64,000 nt of DNA from an uncultured Muribaculaceae bacterium (GTDB taxonomy: Bacteria; Bacteroidota; Bacteroidia; Bacteroidales; Muribaculaceae). Positions within the stretch are counted from its first letter, which is position 1. Each line of letters begins with the position of its first letter. The notes under the pieces were generated by a model. The model ran no database searches, was not told the DNA's origin, and saw nothing but the letters and a program-made list of their open reading frames with translations. Shown one piece after another: positions 15,786 through 25,075 of this stretch. The translations under genes were made by a program, and so were the position numbers. The stretch spans positions 1 to 64,000 of the forward strand of contig CAJTYH010000001.1 in assembly GCA_910583675.1 (NCBI GenBank). The letters are read 5' to 3'.

Positions 15786-18266
15786 TCAATTCCTGATTGC
15801 CAGCTCAGCCACCTCCCCGGCAACATGCAGCTCCACAAACCGCCTCCTCGGTGCCACAAGCCTCATTGGAGCCGGCATGTTTATAGCGCCATTGACCTTA
15901 TAGGAGCACAAAAGCTCCGGAAGGGCCGTGCCATTGTCGCCATACACCCCTATCGTCCCATGATACCGCGCCGCGCAGACATCAAGAAGCAGGTTCACAA
16001 TTCCCCTCCCATCCGATCCTCCCACGGATGTTTCATAACGCAACGCTATAGCCGCTTCCACAGGCGAGTCACTCTCCTGGGCGACATCACAGACATATCC
16101 CTCTTCCGATACCACGAGCTGCCTTGCACCCCATTGCAGTAAGAGAGGTGACTCTCCGACCACAGCTCCGCTCACCTCAATCTCCTCTTGAGGCCACCTC
16201 GGATCCACACGCCTCAACGGTCTGCCGCCACCCGACAACCACAGTTCATTCCTGCGTCCGCACCACCCGACACTTTCGGCACGGCAATGCACAAGAAGTG
16301 TTTTTATACCGCTGCGTGACACCTCCAACAGATCATCACCGGCAATCACATAATGTGTAAGACCTTTAGGACCTGAGACACGACACACTCCACGGATGCC
16401 CTTCACCGGACGGTCATCCAGTGGAGCCAGTGAGTGAAATCGGCCGTTCCCGTCTATGGTGGCCACGTTGATGCCACCGCTCCCGAACAAAAGCAGACGC
16501 ACCCGCGAGAAATCCCATGATCCGCCATTCCTCGGGGCAGACACGGCAGCAACCACCGTTCCACTATCAAATGTCATACTACCGAGTTCCTGACACATGG
16601 TGGCATCCGAAAACATACCCACATACCCGGCATGTTCCACCGTCCCCGCCACATTCTCCGGATGCGACGGCATAGAAGAGATAACCCCGCGAGGCATAAT
16701 CCCACGACACCCATCCCCTACGAAACAGGCACATCCGGCATCCGGCAGGGAAGTCAGACGATAAGTCTCACTCTGGATCTTTCCCCCGCTCTCCATGTTC
16801 AATGTCATCTCCCGGGCATTTGCGTCAGGAAACACAAGCAATGGGGAAAGTTCTGCAGGAGCGTCACCGTCACCCGAACACACGTTGACAAAACTCTGCA
16901 CACTTCCGTCCGCCCGTGCTACCTTGGTCTCTATGAGCGCCTTCCAGCTACCCGAACCGTCAACCGTCGAAAAGCACGCCGCAGGAAACCCGCTGAACAG
17001 CTCCTCGCTCTTGCCGCATGCCACAGTCCATCCTCCGGCTTCCCCGACAAAATCAAAAGTCACTGCATCCCGCAACGGATTCCTCCCAGCGGCATACGGC
17101 CTCGTAACACTCTTCAAAACCGGAAACACAGGAACCTTCACTTCACTCACACATGCAGCCCCAAAAGGATCCTCCACCACAAGATGTTCCTCAAAATTCT
17201 CATGGGAAACAAGTTTGCTTAAGACCTTCTTCCGACGCACATCCTCATTGCCGGTGGGCAAAGTCACATTCACTGTCACTTCCCGCCCGTCATTGCTCAC
17301 GCGCGACATGCATTCCGCAGCCTCATCCACCACATCCAGCTCCCCGCACAATTCAACTACAAGACGCTTTATAACCCCGTTCCATGGAGCAACTACACTC
17401 TCCATACCTCTCAAAACCAGACTGAAAGCGTTCCCATAAATCCTTCCGGCGGAAAGAGAGGCAAGGCCATCGGTAGAAGTCATAGAAAATTCATCTGTAC
17501 ATTGCACCCCACCGGAAGCACCTACCATCACCGGTGGAGACACAACAACCGTTCCACCCGCACCGTCCAAAAGCCTGTAACGGGCGATCACCGGCTGCAA
17601 GAACATCCCGCTCCCGTTGGCACGGCTCCTCAACTTTCCATAGGCACCCTTCAACGCACTGCTCACGACAGCGGCATCCTCCTCGCTAAGCACACTGCCG
17701 TGTGGATCGCTCTTCCCGGAAAGCGCCACGCTACCGATCCCTATTGAAAGGTTCCTCTCTTCCAAGCGCACAAAACGCAGCCAAGGCAATTGCGGCATCT
17801 CGCCGCACAGTGTCATTACCCCATACCTGTCATATGTAGCATAAACCGCACGACATCCTTTTACTATCATCCGCACAACTCCATCCTTGAGATCGGCAAC
17901 ATGCACCAACTCACCGTTCAGTATCCCCAATGTCCTTACTTCGCATGCCACGTCAAGGATACTTCCCGAATCACATAAGGCATATCCTATTACATTCCCT
18001 TTTGAAAACCATACCGCCATTTTTCCGGGCGCACCGGCAAGCACCGTGCTACCGGTAGGAACCCATCCGTCATCTCTGACTACCTTCGGAAGCCGCGCTT
18101 CCCTCCATACGGCATGATCATCGGTATCCCTCCTTACGTTCTTTCCCGTCACAAACCGTCCCCCTCTTAATCTCTCACAGTATCCCATATTTATCCAACG
18201 GCTCGATACTCCTGTGACCAAACCTTTCCTCTGCGTGTTTCTCTCTTTAGCCATGTCTTTTTTCAC
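15786..18266 (-). CDS. Isolated phage virion-like protein (large tail/stabilisation protein type)
   Basis: An 826-residue protein without signal peptide or membrane helix. It opens with a pattern seen in large structural proteins of Bacteroidales podophage-like elements: WINMGYCERLRGGRFV, then AVYATYDRYGVMTLCGEMP and LPWLRF near residue 165, and later GGVQCTDEFSMTS and APWNGVIKRLVVELCGE. These place it with large tail or head-stabilisation proteins (P22 gp10-like in role), followed by long beta-rich sequence. It stands alone among chromosomal genes, about 10 kb from the capsid/portal block on the same strand. The start could also be ATG 18254 (MAKERNTQRK), since a -7 element at 18268-18275 sits directly against the first ATG. 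Family membership is by pattern memory and needs a profile search. Confidence 0.6.
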   Translation of the reverse strand: MKKDMAKERNTQRKGLVTGVSSRWINMGYCERLRGGRFVTGKNVRRDTDDHAVWREARLPKVVRDDGWVPTGSTVLAGAPGKMAVWFSKGNVIGYALCDSGSILDVACEVRTLGILNGELVHVADLKDGVVRMIVKGCRAVYATYDRYGVMTLCGEMPQLPWLRFVRLEERNLSIGIGSVALSGKSDPHGSVLSEEDAAVVSSALKGAYGKLRSRANGSGMFLQPVIARYRLLDGAGGTVVVSPPVMVGASGGVQCTDEFSMTSTDGLASLSAGRIYGNAFSLVLRGMESVVAPWNGVIKRLVVELCGELDVVDEAAECMSRVSNDGREVTVNVTLPTGNEDVRRKKVLSKLVSHENFEEHLVVEDPFGAACVSEVKVPVFPVLKSVTRPYAAGRNPLRDAVTFDFVGEAGGWTVACGKSEELFSGFPAACFSTVDGSGSWKALIETKVARADGSVQSFVNVCSGDGDAPAELSPLLVFPDANAREMTLNMESGGKIQSETYRLTSLPDAGCACFVGDGCRGIMPRGVISSMPSHPENVAGTVEHAGYVGMFSDATMCQELGSMTFDSGTVVAAVSAPRNGGSWDFSRVRLLLFGSGGINVATIDGNGRFHSLAPLDDRPVKGIRGVCRVSGPKGLTHYVIAGDDLLEVSRSGIKTLLVHCRAESVGWCGRRNELWLSGGGRPLRRVDPRWPQEEIEVSGAVVGESPLLLQWGARQLVVSEEGYVCDVAQESDSPVEAAIALRYETSVGGSDGRGIVNLLLDVCAARYHGTIGVYGDNGTALPELLCSYKVNGAINMPAPMRLVAPRRRFVELHVAGEVAELAIRN

Positions 18267-18267
18267 G

Positions 18268-18275
18268 CAAAATTA
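18268..18275 (-). promoter_or_regulatory. -7 element of the isolated phage-like gene
   Basis: TAATTTTG on the minus strand. The start would be near 18261, giving a leaderless or very short-leader message and favouring ATG 18254. No clear -33 box. Confidence 0.4.
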
Positions 18276-18313
18276 CCTTCCGCATATCGTAAACACCCGC
18301 CCTAAAAAGCAGA

Positions 18314-18341
18314 AAAAGAGATGCCGAGCGGCATCTCTTTT
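18314..18341 (-). terminator. Terminator of the large secreted protein gene
   Basis: AAAAGAGATGCCG-AG-CGGCATCTCTTTT, a 13-bp perfect stem ending in a T-run on either strand, 30 bp past the stop of the 1758-codon gene. Confidence 0.8.
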
Positions 18342-18371
18342 CCTTAAAGTGCTGCAAAAGTAACTTTGCTG

Positions 18372-21300
18372 TTATCTAACCGCAACTTTGGCGACCTTCT
18401 CACCGGCAGCAACCACATAAACCCCCGCCGGAAGTTCAATCCTGCTCAAGGCAACACCGTTGTAAAGCACTGTGCCGTCGGCCGCCGTAATCGTTATCAC
18501 AAAGCTGTCCGGGACATCCACGGATATATATCCCTCATGTCCCTCTATCCTGACGGATCTTCCATTCTCCGTTACATCAAGAATACCGGAAGAAGAAAGA
18601 CGTGCCGTATTCGACAGGGAGGACTCCCCTGTGTTATATACCGCTGTCACGTTGTAATAAGAATCATTGTTTCCGGCAGGATCCACGAACTTGCTTTCCG
18701 ACGCACCTACCGATCCTATCTTGTTTCCGTTACGGTATACATTGAAGCCTTCTATACGCATCTGACTTCGCTCGGTCGCACGGGTATAGGTGAGATCGTC
18801 AAACAGAAGGGCGAACCGGTTGCGGCTCACATAGCGTATGGCAAAATGGCGCGTACCCGCCGGAAGAGTATAACTGCATTTGTTCCACTCCCCGTTGGTA
18901 ACGCTTTCGCTCTTTATCAGAATGAAGTCCTCTGGATCGTCACCAGTTGTGGAATAAAGCACCTCGAAGCTCTCGGCTCCATAAGTTCCAACAGGACGAC
19001 GCACATAGAAACTCAGTTCCTGGGGAGAATCGCTCACATAAAGCAACGGAGAAATCAACCAGTCGTCATTGAACGGCTCAACGTAGCTTGAAAGTGCAGT
19101 CCATGCCACCAGACACTTGTTGCCACTGCGAGGCTGCCAGATCTCGGCGTCCACGTCAACTCCCGATGCTTTCGGTTCCCACACCTGGAAGGCCATCGGG
19201 GTACCCATGTTGGGGAATTCTATCCCGGCGATGCCACACGGTATCAGCCCGTCGTTGTCCACGGTCTTATAGTCGCCTATATTCTCATAAGCAAACGACT
19301 CGTAATCCGTGAAGCTATCCGTCACTGGTTCCGGTGCAAGGCTCGGGGCGCTCCATGCCAGTTCTATCCCCTCACCACCAGACCGGGCGGTGAGATCAGT
19401 CACTACCGGCTTCTCAGGCTGTATGGCAGTAAGGCTGAACTTGCTGATGTTGTTTGATGGTATCTCATCTTCCCAATCACGGGGAAGTGCCTCTATCTCT
19501 ACATCCAGTCCCTTGTTTATATGCTCAGGAAGCACTTCGAACGGCAAAGTCAGAGTGGTACTCTTCCCGGCGGCAAGTTTCTGGTCATGTGCCGCACGGC
19601 TCTCCACAACACCGTTCACACGCATTTCCACATCAAAATCCACAGCTTCCTTGCCATTGTTCTTTACTTCGACCGAATAGTTGTGCGTCATTCCCGCCTC
19701 GGGAGAAACCTTCCCTGTTACGCGATTGATGTACAGGTCATATACCGAACGGTTGGCCACTTCAATGTCATCCACGATCACATAGGCGGCTCCATTCGTC
19801 AATTCGCCGTCAAAAACAATCGCAACCCATGGTGCATCCTTGTATTCGGCAAGATTAACAGAATACTCCTTCCAACCGGTGAACAGGGAATTGACATTGG
19901 TGCTGAACACCTCATCGTATTCGAGTTCATCCGTTGTTACAGAAACCTTAAGGGAAGCACCCCCCACGGTATAATGATACATCTTGAATGTCAAGGTGGG
20001 CGCATTAAGTCCGTCGAATATCAGTTTTGGAAGTTGCATACGCGCCAAACCGGGACGACGGTCAGGCAATGCAGCCGAGCATACGAACATGCCGCCATCG
20101 GCCGCCGCCACATCTATTGAACTGATGAAATCGGCAACACCCCAGTTTACTTCACCTTCCAATGGTCCTGAAATCCATGGAAGTGCGGTCACAATCTTGT
20201 TTGAGGCCGTCTCTATCATAGGAAGCTCATAGGGAGGCCCTACCACAAGCCCCGTGCTTACGGCCTGGCTTTCGCCGGCCTCGGAAACCGCTGTCACATA
20301 GAACGTATAGAAGTCCTGCACGTTGCCACCCTGCGGCATGACGGTTATCTCGTTGCTTTCGGTGGTATTGATCAGGTACAACGAATTATCCTGAAGCTGG
20401 TAGATATTGTATTTAAGCGCATGCGGATCAACATATCCTCCATGCAACCCCTTCACAGGAGCGTCCCACGACAGTTCCGCCCTCAGGTTGTCGTAAGTGG
20501 GAAGCGCGTCAAGATAAGGAATATGGACAGGCACATCCACACCGATCCATCCCGATGCCTCGGCACGTCCGCCCTCGCCGTCGCCATTGGTAGCCGTGAC
20601 GGTATAGGTATTGATGCCATGAGTCGCCTCCGTATCGGTGAGCACGGCATCGCTTCCGGGAGCCAATCCCTCCACCGTTGCCGCCAGAGAGCCGTCGGCA
20701 CGATAGAGCCGTGCACCAAGCGTTCCTGTCAGTAGATTCCCGTCAAGAGTCTCTACCGGAAGCACGAAACTGACATTGGCGGTGAGAGCGCCACGCTCTC
20801 CACCCTTGACCTGCATGTTTTTCACAGCTGCGGGGGCACTCATGAGCGAACCACGGTCAAGAGCGATGTTACGCACGAGCATCATCTGCTGGTTGGGTTG
20901 GCTCACTGCATGGAAGCCAATGTAATAGCGACCGGCTGCCTCCACAGGGAAACTTACCCGGCGTTTGGCATATGCGGTATTGTTGAATTCAAAACGCTCC
21001 ACGACCTTGTGGGTCGATGCATCGGCGGACGTGCCGAACGTCACTTCAAGTTCCTCGGTACAGGATGGCAATCCCGCACGGTAATCGAACGTCAGCTCCA
21101 CCAGATTGGCATCGGTAAGCTCTATGGCCGGGGTGAACACGTAAGTGTCGGTAGGTCTACTTGAATAGGTGGTTACCTTAAGCGCATTCTCTCCCGGATC
21201 GTGATACCAGGTATCATTCTTCTCGCCGCCTGGAATGCTGAACAAGGAGTATTCTTCCGCTGTGGGATCCACATGGAAAGGCAGACGGTAGATACCCACG

Positions 21301-23648
21301 AAGATCCTGCCTTCCGCGCGGTTCACACCACTTCCACCTGCCACGGCGCAAATGGAGTAGGTGTTGAATCCGAAATCAACCTCATTGTCGGTATACTTGC
21401 AGTCAACACCCGGTGCGGGATTCTCTATGGCATGTATGAGTTTACCGTTCCTGTATATCTCCACACGATCAAGCGCTTTCAGCTCAATACCCCCCAGAGT
21501 GGTCTTGGGAGTGGTGAAACTGATGTCCACACTCAAAACTCCATCTGCATCGGGAACCAGCTTGAGATCGCCGACCGGAGCAGGATCCGACAACTTACCG
21601 CCATCCGTGATCCTTATATCGTCCACGAACAGGCGCGACATGTCTTTTTCGCTCACACAATGGAATCCGAAATACAATGCTCCGTCTGCATCCGGGGCAA
21701 ACTCCACAGACAGGTTTTCACCCTCATTGGTGATAATTCGTCCGGGCATAAGTATCTCATTCAAGGCAGAAGAAGAAGCCTCACGACCACAGACTACCTC
21801 AAGTTTGTCGGGATATGAGTGCGATGCAGACCGTGTAAAGAATTCCATCCTGTATACATGGCCTTTCTCACCATTTATCACCGGCATGACCAGAATATCG
21901 TCACCGCCCATCGTCCTTGAGAAATTATAGCTTGCCGTATTGTATTCCTCGTCCCAATACCAGGTATTGCCATCGTTGTTAAGGTCAAGGACTGTCAATA
22001 GGTCGAAATCACCCTCGTTCTCAAAGTCATTGGCATACGGCAGACCGAGATGGTCACCCGTAACGGCTCGCACCTTATTCGAGCCGCTGCATACGGTACC
22101 GGCATAGCAGACCTGCAGGGTGTAGGTGCTCACAGCGAATGTTTCAGGGAACGTCTCCGTATAATCCGTAGAAGTAAGTCCTTGGGCAACGACAATGCCG
22201 TTGCGCATCACATTGTAAGTGAGCAACGATGCATCAAACCATCCGCCATTTTCCCCGACCGAAGGTGCGCTCCATGCGAGTTTCACAGTCCGGTAGTCCG
22301 GATTTGATACTGTCAGATCCGTTACATCGACAGGTGAATCCACCCCTGCGAAAGTCATCACCCGGGCACGCGTGCCGCTTCCCGCTTCGTTATAGAAGTA
22401 AACCTCTATCCTGTGAATTCCCTGACTGAGAACCACTTCATGACTGACCGCCTCACCCGGGTTCACCGCTTTTTCAGGAAGATCCGTGTCATCAACACTC
22501 ATACGCACCGTCATAGCTCCGGTAAGTTTCTCGCCTCCTACCGTCAGCGTAGGAGCCTTGCAACTTATGACTGCGGAAAGTTCCCCTGCAACAGGATAAC
22601 TTACAGCCAGATCTTCCGCCTTAGATGGAGCTGAGGGATTCTCAACCGGATCCGAGCAGCTCAGTCCCACGAACTCCTCCTCATTTGGGAATCTGCACGA
22701 TGTTTCCACTGATCCCGTAGCGGGATCTATAGTTACAAGAGCTGCTGTAATGTCATTGCAGGCAGCCCAATATATGAGATTGTCCTTGGGGCTCCATGTA
22801 CATGACTGGGAGTAACGTGGTTCTATGTTGGTCTGGGCGACATCTCTCACCACATCGGCAGTCTCCGGATTCAATTCCACAACTGTACCCAGATCGTTTA
22901 TGGCATAGATATGACCACGCGAGTCCGAACAGATAGCATAATAATGCTCAGAAAGCTCACCTACACGCTCATAGCTGTTGGTAGCCGGATCAAACACTGT
23001 CAGTACGTAATAATTCGGTGATCCGTCGTAATTTATGGAGTATATCTTCCGAGACGATGCGTCATACGTCATATTAGTGGACACATTGTCATATGTAGGA
23101 TCGGCATATGTATAACTGTCTACCTTGCCGGTTGCAAGATCCATCCGGTAATTGACCAACCGGTTTATGGTATAATAAAAGTCCTCACAATAACTCCCGT
23201 AAAAGTACCCGTCGGCACACGTTCCGGCGATCGTACTATTGCTTCCCCCTACCTCCGGCATTGCATGCAGCAACGTCGTGGAACCGTTTGAGGCGTTTAT
23301 GGAATAGATGCCGGTGCTGTTTCCGAATCCCCATGCCGTACTGTGTATCATGAGACCAGTAAGGGATGGAAGACCGTTTTCGGATATCCGGCTTGTCGGC
23401 ATACTGCCATCGGCAGTAACCTTCCTTTGTGTTTTCATAGGGATTAGGCTCCCATCCGGCTCGTTGTCACATCCCCTCTTAGGTACATCGACACGATTCC
23501 ACGACATGCCAGACACAGACTTGCCCGGCGAACGGAGCATAAAACGAGTGGAATCCTCGCCAGAGGCTGTGACACACAACGCCAAAAGACCAGACACCAC
23601 GATTCCCAACCGCAGCGTCAGATTCTTGATTTTTATCATAATCTTCAA
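18372..23648 (-). CDS. Very large secreted multidomain protein with T9SS-type C-terminal sorting domain
   Basis: A 1758-residue protein. The signal peptide covers about residues 1-30. Residues about 85-330 form a beta-propeller-like region (IYSINASNGSTTLLH, NRLVNYRMDLATGKVD). Fibronectin-III-like modules (VTDLTVSNPDYRTVKLAWSA) then alternate with repeated jelly-roll modules of the choice-of-anchor J type near residues 540-690, 800-950, 1180-1310 and 1480-1640, each with an ILVMP/YVFTP-like strand and FVDDIRITDG, MLVRNIALDRG or VIVDDIEVA. A CARDB-like module (THNYSVEVKNNGKEAVDF) lies near 1340-1430. The last 65 residues resemble a type A T9SS sorting domain (ITAADGTVLYNGVALSRIE, then LPAGVYVVAAGEKVAKVAVR). 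It is probably exported by T9SS and held at the surface. The ligand is unknown. Confidence 0.78.
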   Translation of the reverse strand: MKIMIKIKNLTLRLGIVVSGLLALCVTASGEDSTRFMLRSPGKSVSGMSWNRVDVPKRGCDNEPDGSLIPMKTQRKVTADGSMPTSRISENGLPSLTGLMIHSTAWGFGNSTGIYSINASNGSTTLLHAMPEVGGSNSTIAGTCADGYFYGSYCEDFYYTINRLVNYRMDLATGKVDSYTYADPTYDNVSTNMTYDASSRKIYSINYDGSPNYYVLTVFDPATNSYERVGELSEHYYAICSDSRGHIYAINDLGTVVELNPETADVVRDVAQTNIEPRYSQSCTWSPKDNLIYWAACNDITAALVTIDPATGSVETSCRFPNEEEFVGLSCSDPVENPSAPSKAEDLAVSYPVAGELSAVISCKAPTLTVGGEKLTGAMTVRMSVDDTDLPEKAVNPGEAVSHEVVLSQGIHRIEVYFYNEAGSGTRARVMTFAGVDSPVDVTDLTVSNPDYRTVKLAWSAPSVGENGGWFDASLLTYNVMRNGIVVAQGLTSTDYTETFPETFAVSTYTLQVCYAGTVCSGSNKVRAVTGDHLGLPYANDFENEGDFDLLTVLDLNNDGNTWYWDEEYNTASYNFSRTMGGDDILVMPVINGEKGHVYRMEFFTRSASHSYPDKLEVVCGREASSSALNEILMPGRIITNEGENLSVEFAPDADGALYFGFHCVSEKDMSRLFVDDIRITDGGKLSDPAPVGDLKLVPDADGVLSVDISFTTPKTTLGGIELKALDRVEIYRNGKLIHAIENPAPGVDCKYTDNEVDFGFNTYSICAVAGGSGVNRAEGRIFVGIYRLPFHVDPTAEEYSLFSIPGGEKNDTWYHDPGENALKVTTYSSRPTDTYVFTPAIELTDANLVELTFDYRAGLPSCTEELEVTFGTSADASTHKVVERFEFNNTAYAKRRVSFPVEAAGRYYIGFHAVSQPNQQMMLVRNIALDRGSLMSAPAAVKNMQVKGGERGALTANVSFVLPVETLDGNLLTGTLGARLYRADGSLAATVEGLAPGSDAVLTDTEATHGINTYTVTATNGDGEGGRAEASGWIGVDVPVHIPYLDALPTYDNLRAELSWDAPVKGLHGGYVDPHALKYNIYQLQDNSLYLINTTESNEITVMPQGGNVQDFYTFYVTAVSEAGESQAVSTGLVVGPPYELPMIETASNKIVTALPWISGPLEGEVNWGVADFISSIDVAAADGGMFVCSAALPDRRPGLARMQLPKLIFDGLNAPTLTFKMYHYTVGGASLKVSVTTDELEYDEVFSTNVNSLFTGWKEYSVNLAEYKDAPWVAIVFDGELTNGAAYVIVDDIEVANRSVYDLYINRVTGKVSPEAGMTHNYSVEVKNNGKEAVDFDVEMRVNGVVESRAAHDQKLAAGKSTTLTLPFEVLPEHINKGLDVEIEALPRDWEDEIPSNNISKFSLTAIQPEKPVVTDLTARSGGEGIELAWSAPSLAPEPVTDSFTDYESFAYENIGDYKTVDNDGLIPCGIAGIEFPNMGTPMAFQVWEPKASGVDVDAEIWQPRSGNKCLVAWTALSSYVEPFNDDWLISPLLYVSDSPQELSFYVRRPVGTYGAESFEVLYSTTGDDPEDFILIKSESVTNGEWNKCSYTLPAGTRHFAIRYVSRNRFALLFDDLTYTRATERSQMRIEGFNVYRNGNKIGSVGASESKFVDPAGNNDSYYNVTAVYNTGESSLSNTARLSSSGILDVTENGRSVRIEGHEGYISVDVPDSFVITITAADGTVLYNGVALSRIELPAGVYVVAAGEKVAKVAVR

Positions 23649-23694
23649 ATTTTGTAAGCAGGCTAAAGAATGACAAATATTATACGGGTCGCCT

Positions 23695-23702
23695 CAAAGA
23701 TA
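23695..23702 (-). promoter_or_regulatory. -7 element for the large secreted protein
   Basis: TATCTTTG on the minus strand, 47 bp upstream of ATG 23648. The -33 region is a poor match. Confidence 0.45.
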
Positions 23703-23741
23703 GGAATAATTTATTTAACCCCGAAATATACGCCATACGAA

Positions 23742-23773
23742 TTTCTTAGATTGACAAAAAACAGTTAACTTTG
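23742..23773 (+). promoter_or_regulatory. Promoter of pfkA
   Basis: TTTC, 20 bases, then TAACTTTG (23766-23773), one base from consensus in the -33 box. It would leave a leader of about 115 bases before ATG 23897. Confidence 0.5.
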
Positions 23774-23896
23774 TGTGCATTAATGAATTTTTGTGGTTCT
23801 GAAATCAAGATAATATTGTTCATTACAACTATTTATCACGGTCTGAGACCTACAAGGCAATCTACATCTTAACAATTTCATAAAGGGTTTCCAGAT

Positions 23897-24877
23897 ATGG
23901 CAGACATCAAATGCATCGGCATTCTTACCTCAGGAGGAGATGCCCCCGGCATGAACGCCGCTATACGTGCCGTCACCCGCTCGGCCATATTCAGCGGATT
24001 TAAAGTAAAAGGAATATACCGTGGATACCGCGGCCTCGTGACAGATGAGATCGTGGAATTTTCCACAGCAAACGTATCAAACATCATACAGCGCGGCGGC
24101 ACTATCCTAAAGACCGCTCGCTGCAAGGAATTCCAGACACCGGAAGGGCGCCAGCTCGCATACGACAACCTGAAACGTCACGAAATAGATGCATTGATAG
24201 TGATCGGAGGCGACGGCTCGCTCACCGGAGCACGCATTTTCGCCAATGAATTCAACTTCCCGATCATCGGTCTGCCCGGCACCATTGACAACGACCTGTA
24301 CGGAACGGATACTACGATCGGCTACGACACTGCGCTCAATACCATCATGGAATGCGTGGACAAGATAAGGGACACCGCTACGTCGCACGAACGACTTTTC
24401 TTCATCGAAGTCATGGGACGCGATGCCGGATTCCTCGCACTCAACGGAGCCATAGCATCAGGAGCTGAGGCTGCCATAATCCCGGAAATATCCACAGAGG
24501 TAGACCAGTTGGCAGACCTTATCCAGAACGGATTCCGCAAAAGCAAGAACTCTTCCATAGTCCTCGTTGCCGAAAGCCCCGTGACAGGAGGAGCAATGGG
24601 GATAGCCGAACGTGTGGAAAAGGAGTATCCGCAATACGACGTGCGCGTATCCATCCTCGGACATCTCCAGAGAGGCGGATCCCCCACGGCACACGACCGC
24701 ATACTCGCCTCACGCATGGGAGCGGCAGCCATCGACGCACTACTTGACGACCAGCGCAACGTGATGATCGGAATAAAGAACGACGAAATCGTATACGTCC
24801 CCTTCAACAAGGCCATCAAGAACGACAAACCGATCAACCGCGAACTGCTAAATACCCTTCGTCGCCTTTCCATCTGA
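23897..24877 (+). CDS. pfkA: ATP-dependent 6-phosphofructokinase
   Basis: Phosphorylates fructose 6-phosphate to fructose 1,6-bisphosphate in glycolysis. The 326-residue length is usual for the bacterial enzyme. Motifs: GGDAPGMNAAIR (ATP binding, about residues 12-23), GGDGSLTGA (Gly in the position typical of ATP rather than pyrophosphate users), the catalytic PGTIDNDLYGTD, IEVMGRDAGFLAL for substrate binding, and LGHLQRGGSPTAHDRILASR near the C-terminus. It is a single-gene unit with its own promoter and a strong terminator. Confidence 0.97.
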   Translation: MADIKCIGILTSGGDAPGMNAAIRAVTRSAIFSGFKVKGIYRGYRGLVTDEIVEFSTANVSNIIQRGGTILKTARCKEFQTPEGRQLAYDNLKRHEIDALIVIGGDGSLTGARIFANEFNFPIIGLPGTIDNDLYGTDTTIGYDTALNTIMECVDKIRDTATSHERLFFIEVMGRDAGFLALNGAIASGAEAAIIPEISTEVDQLADLIQNGFRKSKNSSIVLVAESPVTGGAMGIAERVEKEYPQYDVRVSILGHLQRGGSPTAHDRILASRMGAAAIDALLDDQRNVMIGIKNDEIVYVPFNKAIKNDKPINRELLNTLRRLSI

Positions 24878-24900
24878 TCCCTCCCTTACCCCAATAAACC

Positions 24901-24938
24901 AACGAGGAAGTGCCGGAAAATTCCGGCACTTTCTCGTT
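24901..24938. terminator. Terminator of pfkA
   Basis: AACGAGGAAGTGCCGGAA-AA-TTCCGGCACTTTCTCGTT, a stem of 18 bp with one mismatch, 23 bp after the pfkA stop. A second hairpin follows for the convergent gene. Confidence 0.85.
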
Positions 24939-25018
24939 ATCGTATTTGTTCACCATCCTCCCCTTTTAGAAACCTCCTGTCTTATAACTTATCCACATAT
25001 AACTTGCAGAGATGCAAA

Positions 25019-25056
25019 ACGTCCTGTTCAAACCTGTACATGTTTGAACAGGACGT
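25019..25056 (-). terminator. Terminator of the 481-codon secreted protein gene
   Basis: ACGTCCTGTTCAAAC, an 8-base loop, then the perfect complement GTTTGAACAGGACGT. It lies 19 bp past the stop of the minus-strand gene. The U-tract is weak, but the stem is long. Confidence 0.65.
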
Positions 25057-25075
25057 AGATGTTATGAAATATGAA

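Noticed and set aside
18361..18368. TAACTTTG on the plus strand as a promoter
   Set aside because: It spans the boundary and 3' end of the large minus-strand gene, and no plus-strand gene follows for over 5 kb.
24989..24997. Consensus DnaA box TTATCCACA
   Set aside because: A single copy in a short gap between terminators; no cluster of boxes.
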